Shown: positions 13,177 through 18,895 of the stretch, one piece after another | Numbering within the stretch: position 1 is the first letter of the stretch | Layout: every line of letters begins with the position of its first letter | Origin: UBA1206 sp045600105 | GTDB taxonomy: Bacteria > Bacillota > Clostridia > Oscillospirales > CAG-382 | Length of the DNA stretch: 18,895 nt | NCBI GenBank assembly: GCA_045600105.1 | Contig: JAZRXG010000008.1 | Coordinates: 1 to 18,895, forward strand | Reading direction: 5' to 3' | Translations under genes and position numbers: made by a program | Notes under the pieces: generated by a model | Told to the model about the DNA's origin: nothing | The model's database searches: none | The model's input: the letters and a program-made list of their open reading frames with translations, nothing else

Positions 13177-14478
13177 TCAAAGCACGATATCGAGGACCGC
13201 GAGAGTCGCCGCAAGTGTCGGAAGCGACACAGCGGCACCGTATTTCACGAAATCCCTGAAATCGAATCTTACGTTGTGGCGTCTGAGTATGCCCGACCAC
13301 ATTATGCCTGCCAGAGCGCCTATCGGCGTGAGGTACGCTCCGAGATTGGAACCGACGATCGAAGCGTACGCCGCCTGACGCGAGGCAGGCTCTTCTATTA
13401 CGTCGGAAAGCTTGGCAAAAAGCACGCTCATGGGGATGTTGTTGAGCAGGTTCGCCGAAACGAACGAGGTGCTTCCGTAGGTCCAGACCGCACCTTTGGT
13501 GCCGAGCAGCCCGCTTATCTCGCCGCATACGCCGTTTTCGTCAAGCGACAGCACGAGAATGAACATGGAGAGCACGAACGGAACGAGTTCCCACGGCATA
13601 CGCATTGCGGTGTGCAGGATGATGGCGCGGCTCTGTCGGCGGACGGTGCGGCAGACAAACGAAATAACGAACAGGCTGACCGCGAGAACGAGGCTGATGA
13701 GCCACATCTCGAACCCGATATACGACGAAACGGTGAGCAGGACGATGCAGACGATGAGGTGCGCGAGCCCTATCTTCACGAGGACGGAATCGTCAAGATA
13801 GCTTCTTTCGGCAGACGCCTCAATTGGCTTTTTGAGAGTTTTGCGGAATATGAGATAAAGCACTCCGAGCGATACGGCGCCGCCGGCGAGAGTCGGCAGC
13901 AGCATGACGCCGAGGTATTCGAAAAAGCCGATATTCTCAAACGACGCTATGTAGATGTTGGTGGGATTCCCTATCATCAGCGCCATGCTCCACGTGTTCG
14001 CCGCCACGAATTCGGCGAAAAGATACGGCACGGGGCTGATCTTTGCGCGAAACGCGAACGAGCATATGAACGGAGTGAACGTGAGTATGATTATGTCGTT
14101 GGAAGTGAATACCGTAAGCACCGAAACGATGACGTAAAGATAGGCAAAAAGCACTCTCTGGTCTTTTCCCGCCTTATGGAGCGTCGCGGTGGCGAGATAG
14201 CGGAAGAACCCGAGCTCGTCGAGAAGGATCGAGAACGACGTCATCGAAAGGAAGAGCACGAGTATCTTGACGGGATTTATGCCGTCGGAGGCGAATATGC
14301 CTTTTAGCGCGTTTGCGGGCGTGACGCAGCCGGCGGCAAAAAGAGCCACGGCGCCGAGAAGAGCCGCGAGACAGTACCCGCCGACCTGAAATCTGCCGAT
14401 ACGCACTATGGGAAGGAACAGCACGGAGAGTATCATGAGCACCACCGTGCATCCGGATATGATAATAGCTGCAGTCAT
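13177..14478 (-). CDS. ArsB/NhaD-type (SLC13-like) membrane permease
   Basis: A 433-residue polytopic membrane protein with about 11-12 hydrophobic segments, of the ion-transporter superfamily that includes ArsB, NhaD and citrate/dicarboxylate carriers. The first conserved half-site is TSNDIIILTFTPF (125-137), followed by the discontinuous-helix motif MIGNPTNIYIAS (168-179). The pseudo-repeat in the second half shows LLNNIPMSVLF and SNLGAYLTPIGALAGIMW. These two N-containing hairpins line the ion site in the superfamily. The substrate (arsenite, Na+/H+ or an organic anion) cannot be read from this; no arsR, arsC or ATPase partner is nearby, so arsenite export is not favoured. It is a single-gene unit with its own promoter (14547-14574) and an AAAGGAT site. 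Its stop is directly back-to-back with the stop of the DUF4886 gene. Confidence 0.87.
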   Translation of the reverse strand: MTAAIIISGCTVVLMILSVLFLPIVRIGRFQVGGYCLAALLGAVALFAAGCVTPANALKGIFASDGINPVKILVLFLSMTSFSILLDELGFFRYLATATLHKAGKDQRVLFAYLYVIVSVLTVFTSNDIIILTFTPFICSFAFRAKISPVPYLFAEFVAANTWSMALMIGNPTNIYIASFENIGFFEYLGVMLLPTLAGGAVSLGVLYLIFRKTLKKPIEASAERSYLDDSVLVKIGLAHLIVCIVLLTVSSYIGFEMWLISLVLAVSLFVISFVCRTVRRQSRAIILHTAMRMPWELVPFVLSMFILVLSLDENGVCGEISGLLGTKGAVWTYGSTSFVSANLLNNIPMSVLFAKLSDVIEEPASRQAAYASIVGSNLGAYLTPIGALAGIMWSGILRRHNVRFDFRDFVKYGAAVSLPTLAATLAVLDIVL

Positions 14479-14546
14479 TGTTTATCCTTTGAGACAGGCA
14501 CAAAACAGGGTTTGCCCCTGCCCGATATATATGATTTCCGCATAGT

Positions 14547-14574
14547 ATTATAATCCGAAGAAACGAAAAGTCAA
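14547..14574 (-). promoter_or_regulatory. Promoter of the permease gene
   Basis: Minus-strand TTGACT (14574-14569), 16-bp spacer, TATAAT (14552-14547), about 70 bp before the ATG at 14478. Confidence 0.7.
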
Positions 14575-14588
14575 TAACGAAAACGACG

Positions 14589-14617
14589 AAAAAGACTGCG
14601 AAAACCGCAGTCTTTTT
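14589..14617 (-). terminator. Terminator after galE
   Basis: A 12-bp inverted repeat AAAAAGACTGCG/CGCAGTCTTTTT (14589-14600 with 14606-14617) around a 5-nt loop. On the minus strand it ends in T5 and lies 25 bp past the galE stop. It is symmetrical, so it also blocks plus-strand transcription. Confidence 0.8.
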
Positions 14618-14641
14618 GATTTCGTATTCTGTTTGCGCGGT

Positions 14642-15631
14642 TTATTTGTCTTTCGCGTAGTTCCAGGCGTCGCGGCACATTTCGTCGATACCGCGTTCGG
14701 CTTTGAAGCCTATTTCGTTTCTTGCTTTGGACGAATCGGCATAGCAGGCGGCGATGTCGCCGGGGCGTCTGTCGGAGAACACGTAAGGCACTTTCACGTT
14801 ATTGACGCGTTCGAAAGCGTTGATGAGCTCGAGCACCGAGAAGCCGTTGCCGGTTCCGAGGTTATAGATATAAACGCCGGGTTTTGCCGCGTTGCCGAGA
14901 GCGTCGACGTGGCCGTCGGCAAGGTCGCAGACGTGGATGAAGTCACGCACACCGGTACCGTCGGCGGTATCGTAGTCGTTGCCGAAGACTTTGAGAGTCA
15001 TTTCGCCTTTGGCTGCCTTGATGATGAGCGGCATGAGGTTGTTGGGGATGCCGTTGGGGTCTTCGCCGATGAGTCCCGACGGATGGGCTCCGACCGGATT
15101 GAAGTAGCGGAGGAGTGTCACCGAGAAATCGGGGTTGGCGTGCTGAAAATCCTTGAGGATGCGTTCGATCATGTGTTTGGTGGCGCCGTAGGGGTTGGTG
15201 GTGGAAAGCGGAAAATCTTCCCTGATGGGGAGGGACGCGGGATCGCCGTAAACGGTGGCGGAGGAGGAGAAGATAAGCGCTTTGCAGCCGTATTCCTTCA
15301 TGCACTCAAGAAGCGTGAGAGTGGACATGATGTTGTTTTTATAATACTCAACGGGCTTCTGCACGGATTCGCCGACCGCCTTGAGTCCGGCAAAATGGAT
15401 GCAGGCGTCGAAATGGTATTTTTTGAATACCTCGGTGAGAGCCGCCTTGTCGGCAACGTCGAGCTCGTAAAAATCGGGTTTTACTCCGCTTATGGACTTT
15501 ATTCTGTCAAGGACGGTGATCTTGGAGTTGGCGAGATTGTCGACGATGACGGGATTGTGTCCGCTTTTGATGAGTTCGATCGCGGTGTGGGAACCTATGA
15601 AACCTGTTCCTCCGGTGACGAGAATGTTCAT
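14642..15631 (-). CDS. galE: UDP-glucose 4-epimerase GalE
   Basis: A 329-residue short-chain dehydrogenase/reductase that interconverts UDP-glucose and UDP-galactose (or the N-acetyl forms) in the cytoplasm using bound NAD+. The NAD+ motif TGGTGFIGSH is at 6-15. The catalytic triad is in SSSATVYG (S122-124 region) and YGATK (Y148, K152). The substrate segment LRYFNPVGAHPSGLIGE is present. Length and motif spacing match GalE. No Leloir genes (galK, galT) are beside it, so it may mainly serve cell-wall or capsule sugar supply. AGAGGT sits 7 bp before the ATG. It has its own promoter (15701-15729) and terminator. Confidence 0.95.
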   Translation of the reverse strand: MNILVTGGTGFIGSHTAIELIKSGHNPVIVDNLANSKITVLDRIKSISGVKPDFYELDVADKAALTEVFKKYHFDACIHFAGLKAVGESVQKPVEYYKNNIMSTLTLLECMKEYGCKALIFSSSATVYGDPASLPIREDFPLSTTNPYGATKHMIERILKDFQHANPDFSVTLLRYFNPVGAHPSGLIGEDPNGIPNNLMPLIIKAAKGEMTLKVFGNDYDTADGTGVRDFIHVCDLADGHVDALGNAAKPGVYIYNLGTGNGFSVLELINAFERVNNVKVPYVFSDRRPGDIAACYADSSKARNEIGFKAERGIDEMCRDAWNYAKDK

Positions 15632-15700
15632 ACTGTACCTCTTTTCATTATTCGGGCGTTCCGATTTGGATCGGGCGCCGCCTTTTCGTTCTTAACGTGA

Positions 15701-15729
15701 ATCATAACACAAAATTACGGATAAATCAA
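15701..15729 (-). promoter_or_regulatory. Promoter of galE
   Basis: Minus-strand TTGATT (15729-15724), 17-bp spacer, TATGAT (15706-15701), about 70 bp before the galE ATG. It is divergent from and just upstream of the spoIIID control region. Confidence 0.65.
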
Positions 15730-15740
15730 TAGGCAAACCG

Positions 15741-15769
15741 TCATTTCCTCTGAAGAGATCACATATATT
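15741..15769 (+). promoter_or_regulatory. Candidate sigma-E promoter of spoIIID
   Basis: TCATTTC (15741-15747), a 14-bp spacer and CATATATT (15762-15769) match the known sporulation sigma-E pattern (KMATATT, about 14 bp, CATACAHT) at 5 of 7 and 7 of 8 positions. No good vegetative (sigma-A) box is obvious in the same place. B. subtilis spoIIID is transcribed by sigma-E, which fits. Confidence 0.45.
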
Positions 15770-15809
15770 TTCAGCGTAAGACGATATTCCGTGAAAAGGG
15801 GTTGATAGT

Positions 15810-16064
15810 TTGTCCGACGACGGCAGGGCCGTGAGGATAGCCGTGTATATGCTCGAAAACGGGGCGACGGTACGCAGCGCCGCGAAAGTGTTCGGCGTTT
15901 CGAAATCCACGGTGCACAAGGACGTTTCGGTCCGCCTGAAATACGAAAGCGAACCGCTGTACGCGGAGCTCAGGAGGCTGCTTGAAAAAAACAAGAGCGA
16001 GCGGCATATCAGAGGCGGAATGGCGACGAAGATGAAATATACGTCATTAAAAATAAACAGTTGA
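15810..16064 (+). CDS. spoIIID: Sporulation transcription factor SpoIIID
   Basis: An 84-residue DNA-binding protein matching SpoIIID in length and sequence pattern. The helix-turn-helix is at about 20-42 (TVRSAAKVFGVSKSTVHKDV), and the basic C-terminal segment around 62-78 is RHIRGGMATKMKY. SpoIIID acts in the mother cell during sporulation, switching genes between the sigma-E and sigma-K stages. The start is TTG at 15810 with AAGGGG 9 nt upstream; stop codons directly upstream rule out an earlier start. A sigma-E-like promoter precedes it. Its TGA stop lies inside the TTGACA of the next gene's promoter. Its presence strongly suggests a spore-forming lineage, though the window alone does not prove that the organism sporulates. 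Confidence 0.93.
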   Translation: MSDDGRAVRIAVYMLENGATVRSAAKVFGVSKSTVHKDVSVRLKYESEPLYAELRRLLEKNKSERHIRGGMATKMKYTSLKINS

Positions 16065-16089
16065 CAAAACGCGGCACGTGTTGTAAAAT
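16061..16089 (+). promoter_or_regulatory. Promoter of the ribokinase-family gene
   Basis: TTGACA (16061-16066), 17-bp spacer, TAAAAT (16084-16089). The -35 box contains the spoIIID stop codon (TGA, 16062-16064), so the two genes are packed without spare sequence yet have separate promoters. The leader is about 45 nt. Confidence 0.8.
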
Positions 16090-16139
16090 AAAAGTGGAAG
16101 GATATAAACTAAAATCGATCGAAAGCTGAGGTAATTGAA

Positions 16140-17075
16140 ATGCCGGGAACTTTACTCGTTATAGGGTCCGCAAACATTGATTTCGTTATGAATACCCTCT
16201 CGGTGCCCGATGCCGGAGAGACCGTGGTGACGAAGGGCAAATACGCGTTCGTACCCGGCGGAAAAGGCGCCAACGCAGCCGTAACGGCAGCGCGTCTCGG
16301 CGGCAGCGTGGTGTTCTGCACGAGGCTCGGCGACGATGCCTACGGTGACAGACTCGCGCGCATATACGCCGAAAACGGCATAGACTGCAAATTCGTGAGA
16401 GTGGACGAAAGCGAACAGACCGGGCTTGCCGCCGTCATGGTCGAGCCGAGCGGTCAGAACCGCATCATCGTTTACCCCGGCGCAAACAAGAACATCAAGG
16501 AATACGACGTCGAAGCGTCGTTCACCTGCCATCCCGACCTCGTACTCACCAACCTCGAGATACCCGACGCGTCCGTTGTATTCATGTCGAATCTCTGCAA
16601 AATACGCAACATCCCCTTTATCCTCGACTGCGGAGGCATATCGCCGACGTTCGACCTTTCGAAGCTCGCGAAGGTCGACATACTCTCGCCAAACGAGACC
16701 GAAACGTACAAGCTGACCGGGATCATGCCCAATTCGCTCGACGACTGTCTCAAGGCGTGTCTCAAGCTCTGCAGCATGACCGACGTAAAGTATGTCGTGC
16801 TCAAGAGAGGCGAAAGAGGCTCATACATCTACGACGGCAAATACTGCCAGATATGCGGTCCCTACGACGTAGCCGCCGTTGACACTACCGCCGCGGGCGA
16901 CGCCTTCACCGCCGCCATGGCTGTGGAATACATGAGGAACGGTCACGACATTTACGCCGCCTGCCGTTACGGCAACGCCGCCGGAGCGCTGACGGTCACA
17001 AAACGCGGCGCGCTCACCTCTCTGCCCACCCGCACCGAGGTCGAATCGTTCATGGCAAACAACACGCAGATATAA
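16140..17075 (+). CDS. rbsK: Ribokinase-family (PfkB) sugar kinase
   Basis: A 311-residue cytoplasmic kinase of the PfkB family, closest by eye to ribokinase, which makes ribose-5-phosphate from ribose and ATP. Signature 1 is at 40-51 (GGKGANAAVTAA) after the GSANIDFV opening strand (9-16). Signature 2 is DTTAAGDAFTAA (248-259), with catalytic base D254 and the anion hole AAGD. The length is typical. NETE (185-188) corresponds to the phosphate/Mg-binding stretch conserved in ribokinases. It has its own promoter and a GAGGT site. No ribose transport genes are next to it. It may instead act on another furanose or nucleoside, so the symbol is tentative. The lipoprotein gene follows 34 bp later with no terminator between, so the two may share a transcript. 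Confidence 0.85.
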   Translation: MPGTLLVIGSANIDFVMNTLSVPDAGETVVTKGKYAFVPGGKGANAAVTAARLGGSVVFCTRLGDDAYGDRLARIYAENGIDCKFVRVDESEQTGLAAVMVEPSGQNRIIVYPGANKNIKEYDVEASFTCHPDLVLTNLEIPDASVVFMSNLCKIRNIPFILDCGGISPTFDLSKLAKVDILSPNETETYKLTGIMPNSLDDCLKACLKLCSMTDVKYVVLKRGERGSYIYDGKYCQICGPYDVAAVDTTAAGDAFTAAMAVEYMRNGHDIYAACRYGNAAGALTVTKRGALTSLPTRTEVESFMANNTQI

Positions 17076-17109
17076 AAAACATTCCGATCAAAAAATCCAG
17101 GAGGACATC

Positions 17110-17700
17110 ATGCCGAAACCGAAACTGTTCAGAACGATCGCCCTGATCGCGGCTGTCGCTTGTATGCTTTTGCTTGCCGCGTGCGACGATAAGCCGAATG
17201 AAAATTCAAGCAATGCTCAATCGCAAGCCGTCATTGACCCGGAGAACGACACCTCCGGCGCCGATGTCTCGGAAGCCGGTACCGAATCGAAAGCCGAAAC
17301 GTCCGAAGCTTCTCCCGTGTCCCCGTCCGACGCGGTCGTCAAAATAAACGGAGGCGCCGACGACGTGGGCATCTATTCAGTCGTCGTCAAACTGACGGAC
17401 AACGCCGCCGATAAAGGTACGATCGAAATGGTCTACTACGGATCGAAGGGCTCGCCTCAGGAAAATTCCATCGTAAGCACGTTCCGTATCGAATATTACA
17501 AAGAAGAGTCCGGAACCTATGAGATCAGTACGTTCTTTGACGGAGAGGTATATCAGAATCTCCACCACAAGGACGAGATGAAGATCACCAACACCTTCAG
17601 CGCGGCTCTCCGTGCAGGAAACGTCATCATTTCCTATACGCCCGACGGCGGTGAAACCAAAGAGGTATTCAGAGCCGACGCGGATTATTTCCGCGGATGA
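17110..17700 (+). CDS. Small hypothetical lipoprotein
   Basis: A 196-residue protein with a lipoprotein signal (residues 1-25, hydrophobic IALIAAVACMLLLAAC, lipobox LAAC with C25). A Ser/Glu/Ala-rich linker follows to about residue 75. The remaining domain (about 76-196) has alternating hydrophobic strands (YSVVVKLTDNA, GTIEMVYYGS, IVSTFRIEYYK, VIISYTPDGGE) and is probably all-beta. I recognise no family. AGGAGG at 17099-17104 gives a strong start. It lies 34 bp after the ribokinase-family gene and probably shares its transcript. Its linker resembles that of the DUF4886 lipoprotein at 11595, as is common for clostridial lipoproteins. Confidence 0.8.
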   Translation: MPKPKLFRTIALIAAVACMLLLAACDDKPNENSSNAQSQAVIDPENDTSGADVSEAGTESKAETSEASPVSPSDAVVKINGGADDVGIYSVVVKLTDNAADKGTIEMVYYGSKGSPQENSIVSTFRIEYYKEESGTYEISTFFDGEVYQNLHHKDEMKITNTFSAALRAGNVIISYTPDGGETKEVFRADADYFRG

Positions 17701-17705
17701 TCAAA

Positions 17706-17772
17706 CTTATCCGTCAATAAAAACTTAAAACTCCCTGCCGAATGCCACAGGCGGATAAGGAAGTATTTTGAT
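17706..17772 (+). terminator. Weak terminator candidate after the lipoprotein gene
   Basis: CTTATCCG (17706-17713) pairs with CGGATAAG (17752-17759), and CCTG (17734-17737) with CAGG (17748-17751) stacks on it. TATTTTGATTTTG follows. The long 5'-side bulge of about 20 nt makes this an atypical terminator; it could also be a chance inverted repeat at the edge of the AT-rich segment. Confidence 0.3.
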
Positions 17773-17797
17773 TTTGTGCAGTAATATCAGATATAAG
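17768..17797 (+). promoter_or_regulatory. Possible promoter of the transglutaminase-like gene
   Basis: TTGATT (17768-17773), 18-bp spacer, TATAAG (17792-17797), 23 bp before the ATG at 17821. The region is AT-rich, so such matches are easy to find by chance. Confidence 0.3.
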
Positions 17798-17820
17798 AGA
17801 TATTTGCAAAAAACAAAAGA

Positions 17821-18657
17821 ATGAAAAAACATATGATAATCAACAGATTTAAGACTGCTTTTGTGAACACATATAAACAACGCAGAACAAATAATATCAT
17901 TAAAAAGCAATGCTTTTCTTCCTTAAACAAGTATGCTGACTATCCTATGGGATGTGAGGGAACACAATACCTGTTTACACAATCACAGGTATTATCGGAT
18001 GTTTTCGCAAAATACGCCTTGCAGGACATAGCCGGTAGTGGAAGCACCTTGAGCAGGGCAAGAAATATCATGCAATGGGTAGCCGATCATAGCAGGTACG
18101 ATGGCGGAAGCCCACTGGGACCTTCTTTGCCGGATAAAATACTGGAATATGGCTTTGAACAAAATAACCCTATCAACTGTACCAATCGTGCTGTTTTGTT
18201 TTCGGATGCGCTTATCTCATTAGGTATTTTTGCCATGCCGATGTTCTTAAATCATTTTGTTCCTGAACGAGGTGAAACTCATTGCCATACCATAGCGCAG
18301 GTATGGCTTCCCGAATTCAACAGTTGGTGTGCCTTTGATCCGTCCTTTAATACTTATTTTTTATATAACAATAAACCGATTGATGTGCCATCAATGGCTT
18401 TGTTGCTTCGCAAAAACAAATCATTTCAAGCAATCTCAAATGAAACCGGAAAATCAACTCGAAACGGAACTTTGTGTACAAAAATCGGATTGATGGACAT
18501 TTTCATCCTGCCGGGAAATGATTTTCGGCATAGATATCATTGGGATGAAATGCTGCATTTTGTTCCTGAATCATATCTGACCGAAAACCAAATAACAGCC
18601 AAAATAGTAGGTTTTTCTATGATAAATAAAAAACCCGTATGGCAATCAAATTCGTAA
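17821..18657 (+). CDS. Transglutaminase-like domain protein, AT-rich (probably acquired)
   Basis: A 278-residue protein. Its central part carries the transglutaminase-like catalytic triad: C120 in INCTNRAVLFSDAL, H156 in GETHCHTIAQVWLP and D173 in WCAFDPSFNTYF, in the usual order and spacing. The helix before it (ARNIMQWVADHSRYDGG) is also typical. Most bacterial members are cysteine peptidases or amidases rather than cross-linking enzymes; the reaction here is not known. There is no signal peptide, and no clear Shine-Dalgarno precedes the ATG, unlike all its neighbours. Codon use is markedly AT-richer (many AAT, AAA, TTT, ATT) than the flanking genes, which suggests transfer. A terminator follows at 18705-18732, then a palindrome and hairpin array B. 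It could be an orphan cargo gene. Confidence 0.8.
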   Translation: MKKHMIINRFKTAFVNTYKQRRTNNIIKKQCFSSLNKYADYPMGCEGTQYLFTQSQVLSDVFAKYALQDIAGSGSTLSRARNIMQWVADHSRYDGGSPLGPSLPDKILEYGFEQNNPINCTNRAVLFSDALISLGIFAMPMFLNHFVPERGETHCHTIAQVWLPEFNSWCAFDPSFNTYFLYNNKPIDVPSMALLLRKNKSFQAISNETGKSTRNGTLCTKIGLMDIFILPGNDFRHRYHWDEMLHFVPESYLTENQITAKIVGFSMINKKPVWQSNS

Positions 18658-18704
18658 AAATGATATGATAGACAAATCCCGTTTTGTAAGCTAATAGAAA
18701 TAAC

Positions 18705-18740
18705 CCGCTGAAAAAGATTCCTTTTTCAGCGGTTATCTTT
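18705..18740 (+). terminator. Terminator after the transglutaminase-like gene
   Basis: A 12-bp stem CCGCTGAAAAAG/CTTTTTCAGCGG (18705-18716 with 18721-18732), tetraloop ATTC, then TTATCTTTGT. The T tract is weak, but the stem is long and perfect. Confidence 0.6.
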
Positions 18741-18761
18741 GTCTCATACCATAGCAAGCAG

Positions 18762-18781
18762 GGAAATTATATATAATTTCC
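18762..18781. repeat. Perfect 20-bp AT-rich palindrome beside array B
   Basis: GGAAATTATATATAATTTCC reads the same on both strands. It ends 2 bp before the first GTGATG of array B, so it may be the boundary or first module of that array. Confidence 0.6.
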
Positions 18782-18783
18782 GA

Positions 18784-18895
18784 GTGATGTTTGCCCTGTC
18801 GGGCAAGTGATGTTATGCCTTGCGGCATAGTGATGTTTTTGCTTTGCAAAAGTGATGTGATGTATTCCACCACTCACGCCCGCAGGCACATCACT
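18784..18895. repeat. GTGATG-delimited hairpin array (array B, runs off the window)
   Basis: This shares the design of the array at 8829-9010. GTGATG words separate hairpins TTGCCC-TGTC-GGGCAA (18791-18806), ATGCC-TTGC-GGCAT (about 18815-18828) and TTTTGC-TTT-GCAAAA (18837-18851). GTGATGTGATG follows, then an orientation switch to CACATCACT at the window edge. The first stem is the same as the last stem of array A (TTGCCC/GGGCAA). The right half lies outside the window. Loops again start with T on the GTGATG strand. Confidence 0.8.

Noticed and set aside
13177..14478. Arsenite efflux pump annotation (arsB)
   Set aside because: The superfamily fits, but no arsR, arsC, arsA or other arsenic gene is nearby and the superfamily includes several other substrates.
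14633..15700. 355-codon plus-strand frame opposite galE
   Set aside because: Antisense shadow; galE motifs on the minus strand are unambiguous.

Overview
The window comes from a Bacillota genome, most likely a gut-type member of class Clostridia in a spore-forming lineage. The support is a spoIIID gene, an FtsEX / M23 / S41 peptidase cluster, DUF1292 and DUF1508 proteins, strong Shine-Dalgarno sites (AGGAGG, GGAGG), many TTGACA-N17-TATAAT promoters and short hairpin-plus-U terminators. Most genes have mixed, mid-GC codon use. Two stretches (about 9011-9300 and 17701-18780) are clearly AT-richer and look acquired.

Left block (1-7218, minus strand). One probable operon starts at a promoter at 7190-7218. 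In transcription order it holds a PucR/CdaR-type regulator, ftsE, ftsX (4-bp overlap), an M23 peptidase with a long coiled coil, an S41 carboxy-terminal protease, greA and lysS (3' end outside the window). The ABC-like FtsEX complex, the coiled-coil murein hydrolase and the exported S41 protease form a cell-wall-cleavage module. greA and lysS are housekeeping genes at the distal end.

Small-gene and RNA block (7365-8826). It contains an acidic DUF1292 protein, a structured-RNA candidate that resembles 6S RNA (about 7791-7980) followed by a strong terminator, a convergent tandem-DUF1508 protein, and a tRNA-Gln(UUG) with consensus promoter and terminator.

First unusual region (8829-9300). Directly after the tRNA terminator lies an array of short perfect hairpins, each with a different stem. 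GTGATG words separate them on the left half and the reverse complement CATCAC on the right half. It abuts an AT-rich, frameshifted, headless coding remnant. A second array of the same design begins at 18784 and runs off the window end, next to another AT-rich segment that carries a transglutaminase-like gene. These arrays are the best candidate here for something undescribed.

Metabolic block (9305-17700). It contains a nucleoside phosphorylase, an FAD-dependent oxidoreductase divergent from a tandem pair of DUF4886/SGNH-hydrolase genes (one lipoprotein, one without a signal peptide), an ArsB/SLC13-type permease converging on the pair with no spacer, galE, spoIIID with a plausible sigma-E promoter, a ribokinase-family kinase, and a small lipoprotein. 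Ribokinase, nucleoside phosphorylase and galE suggest salvage and sugar metabolism, but only shared theme, not shared operon, links them.
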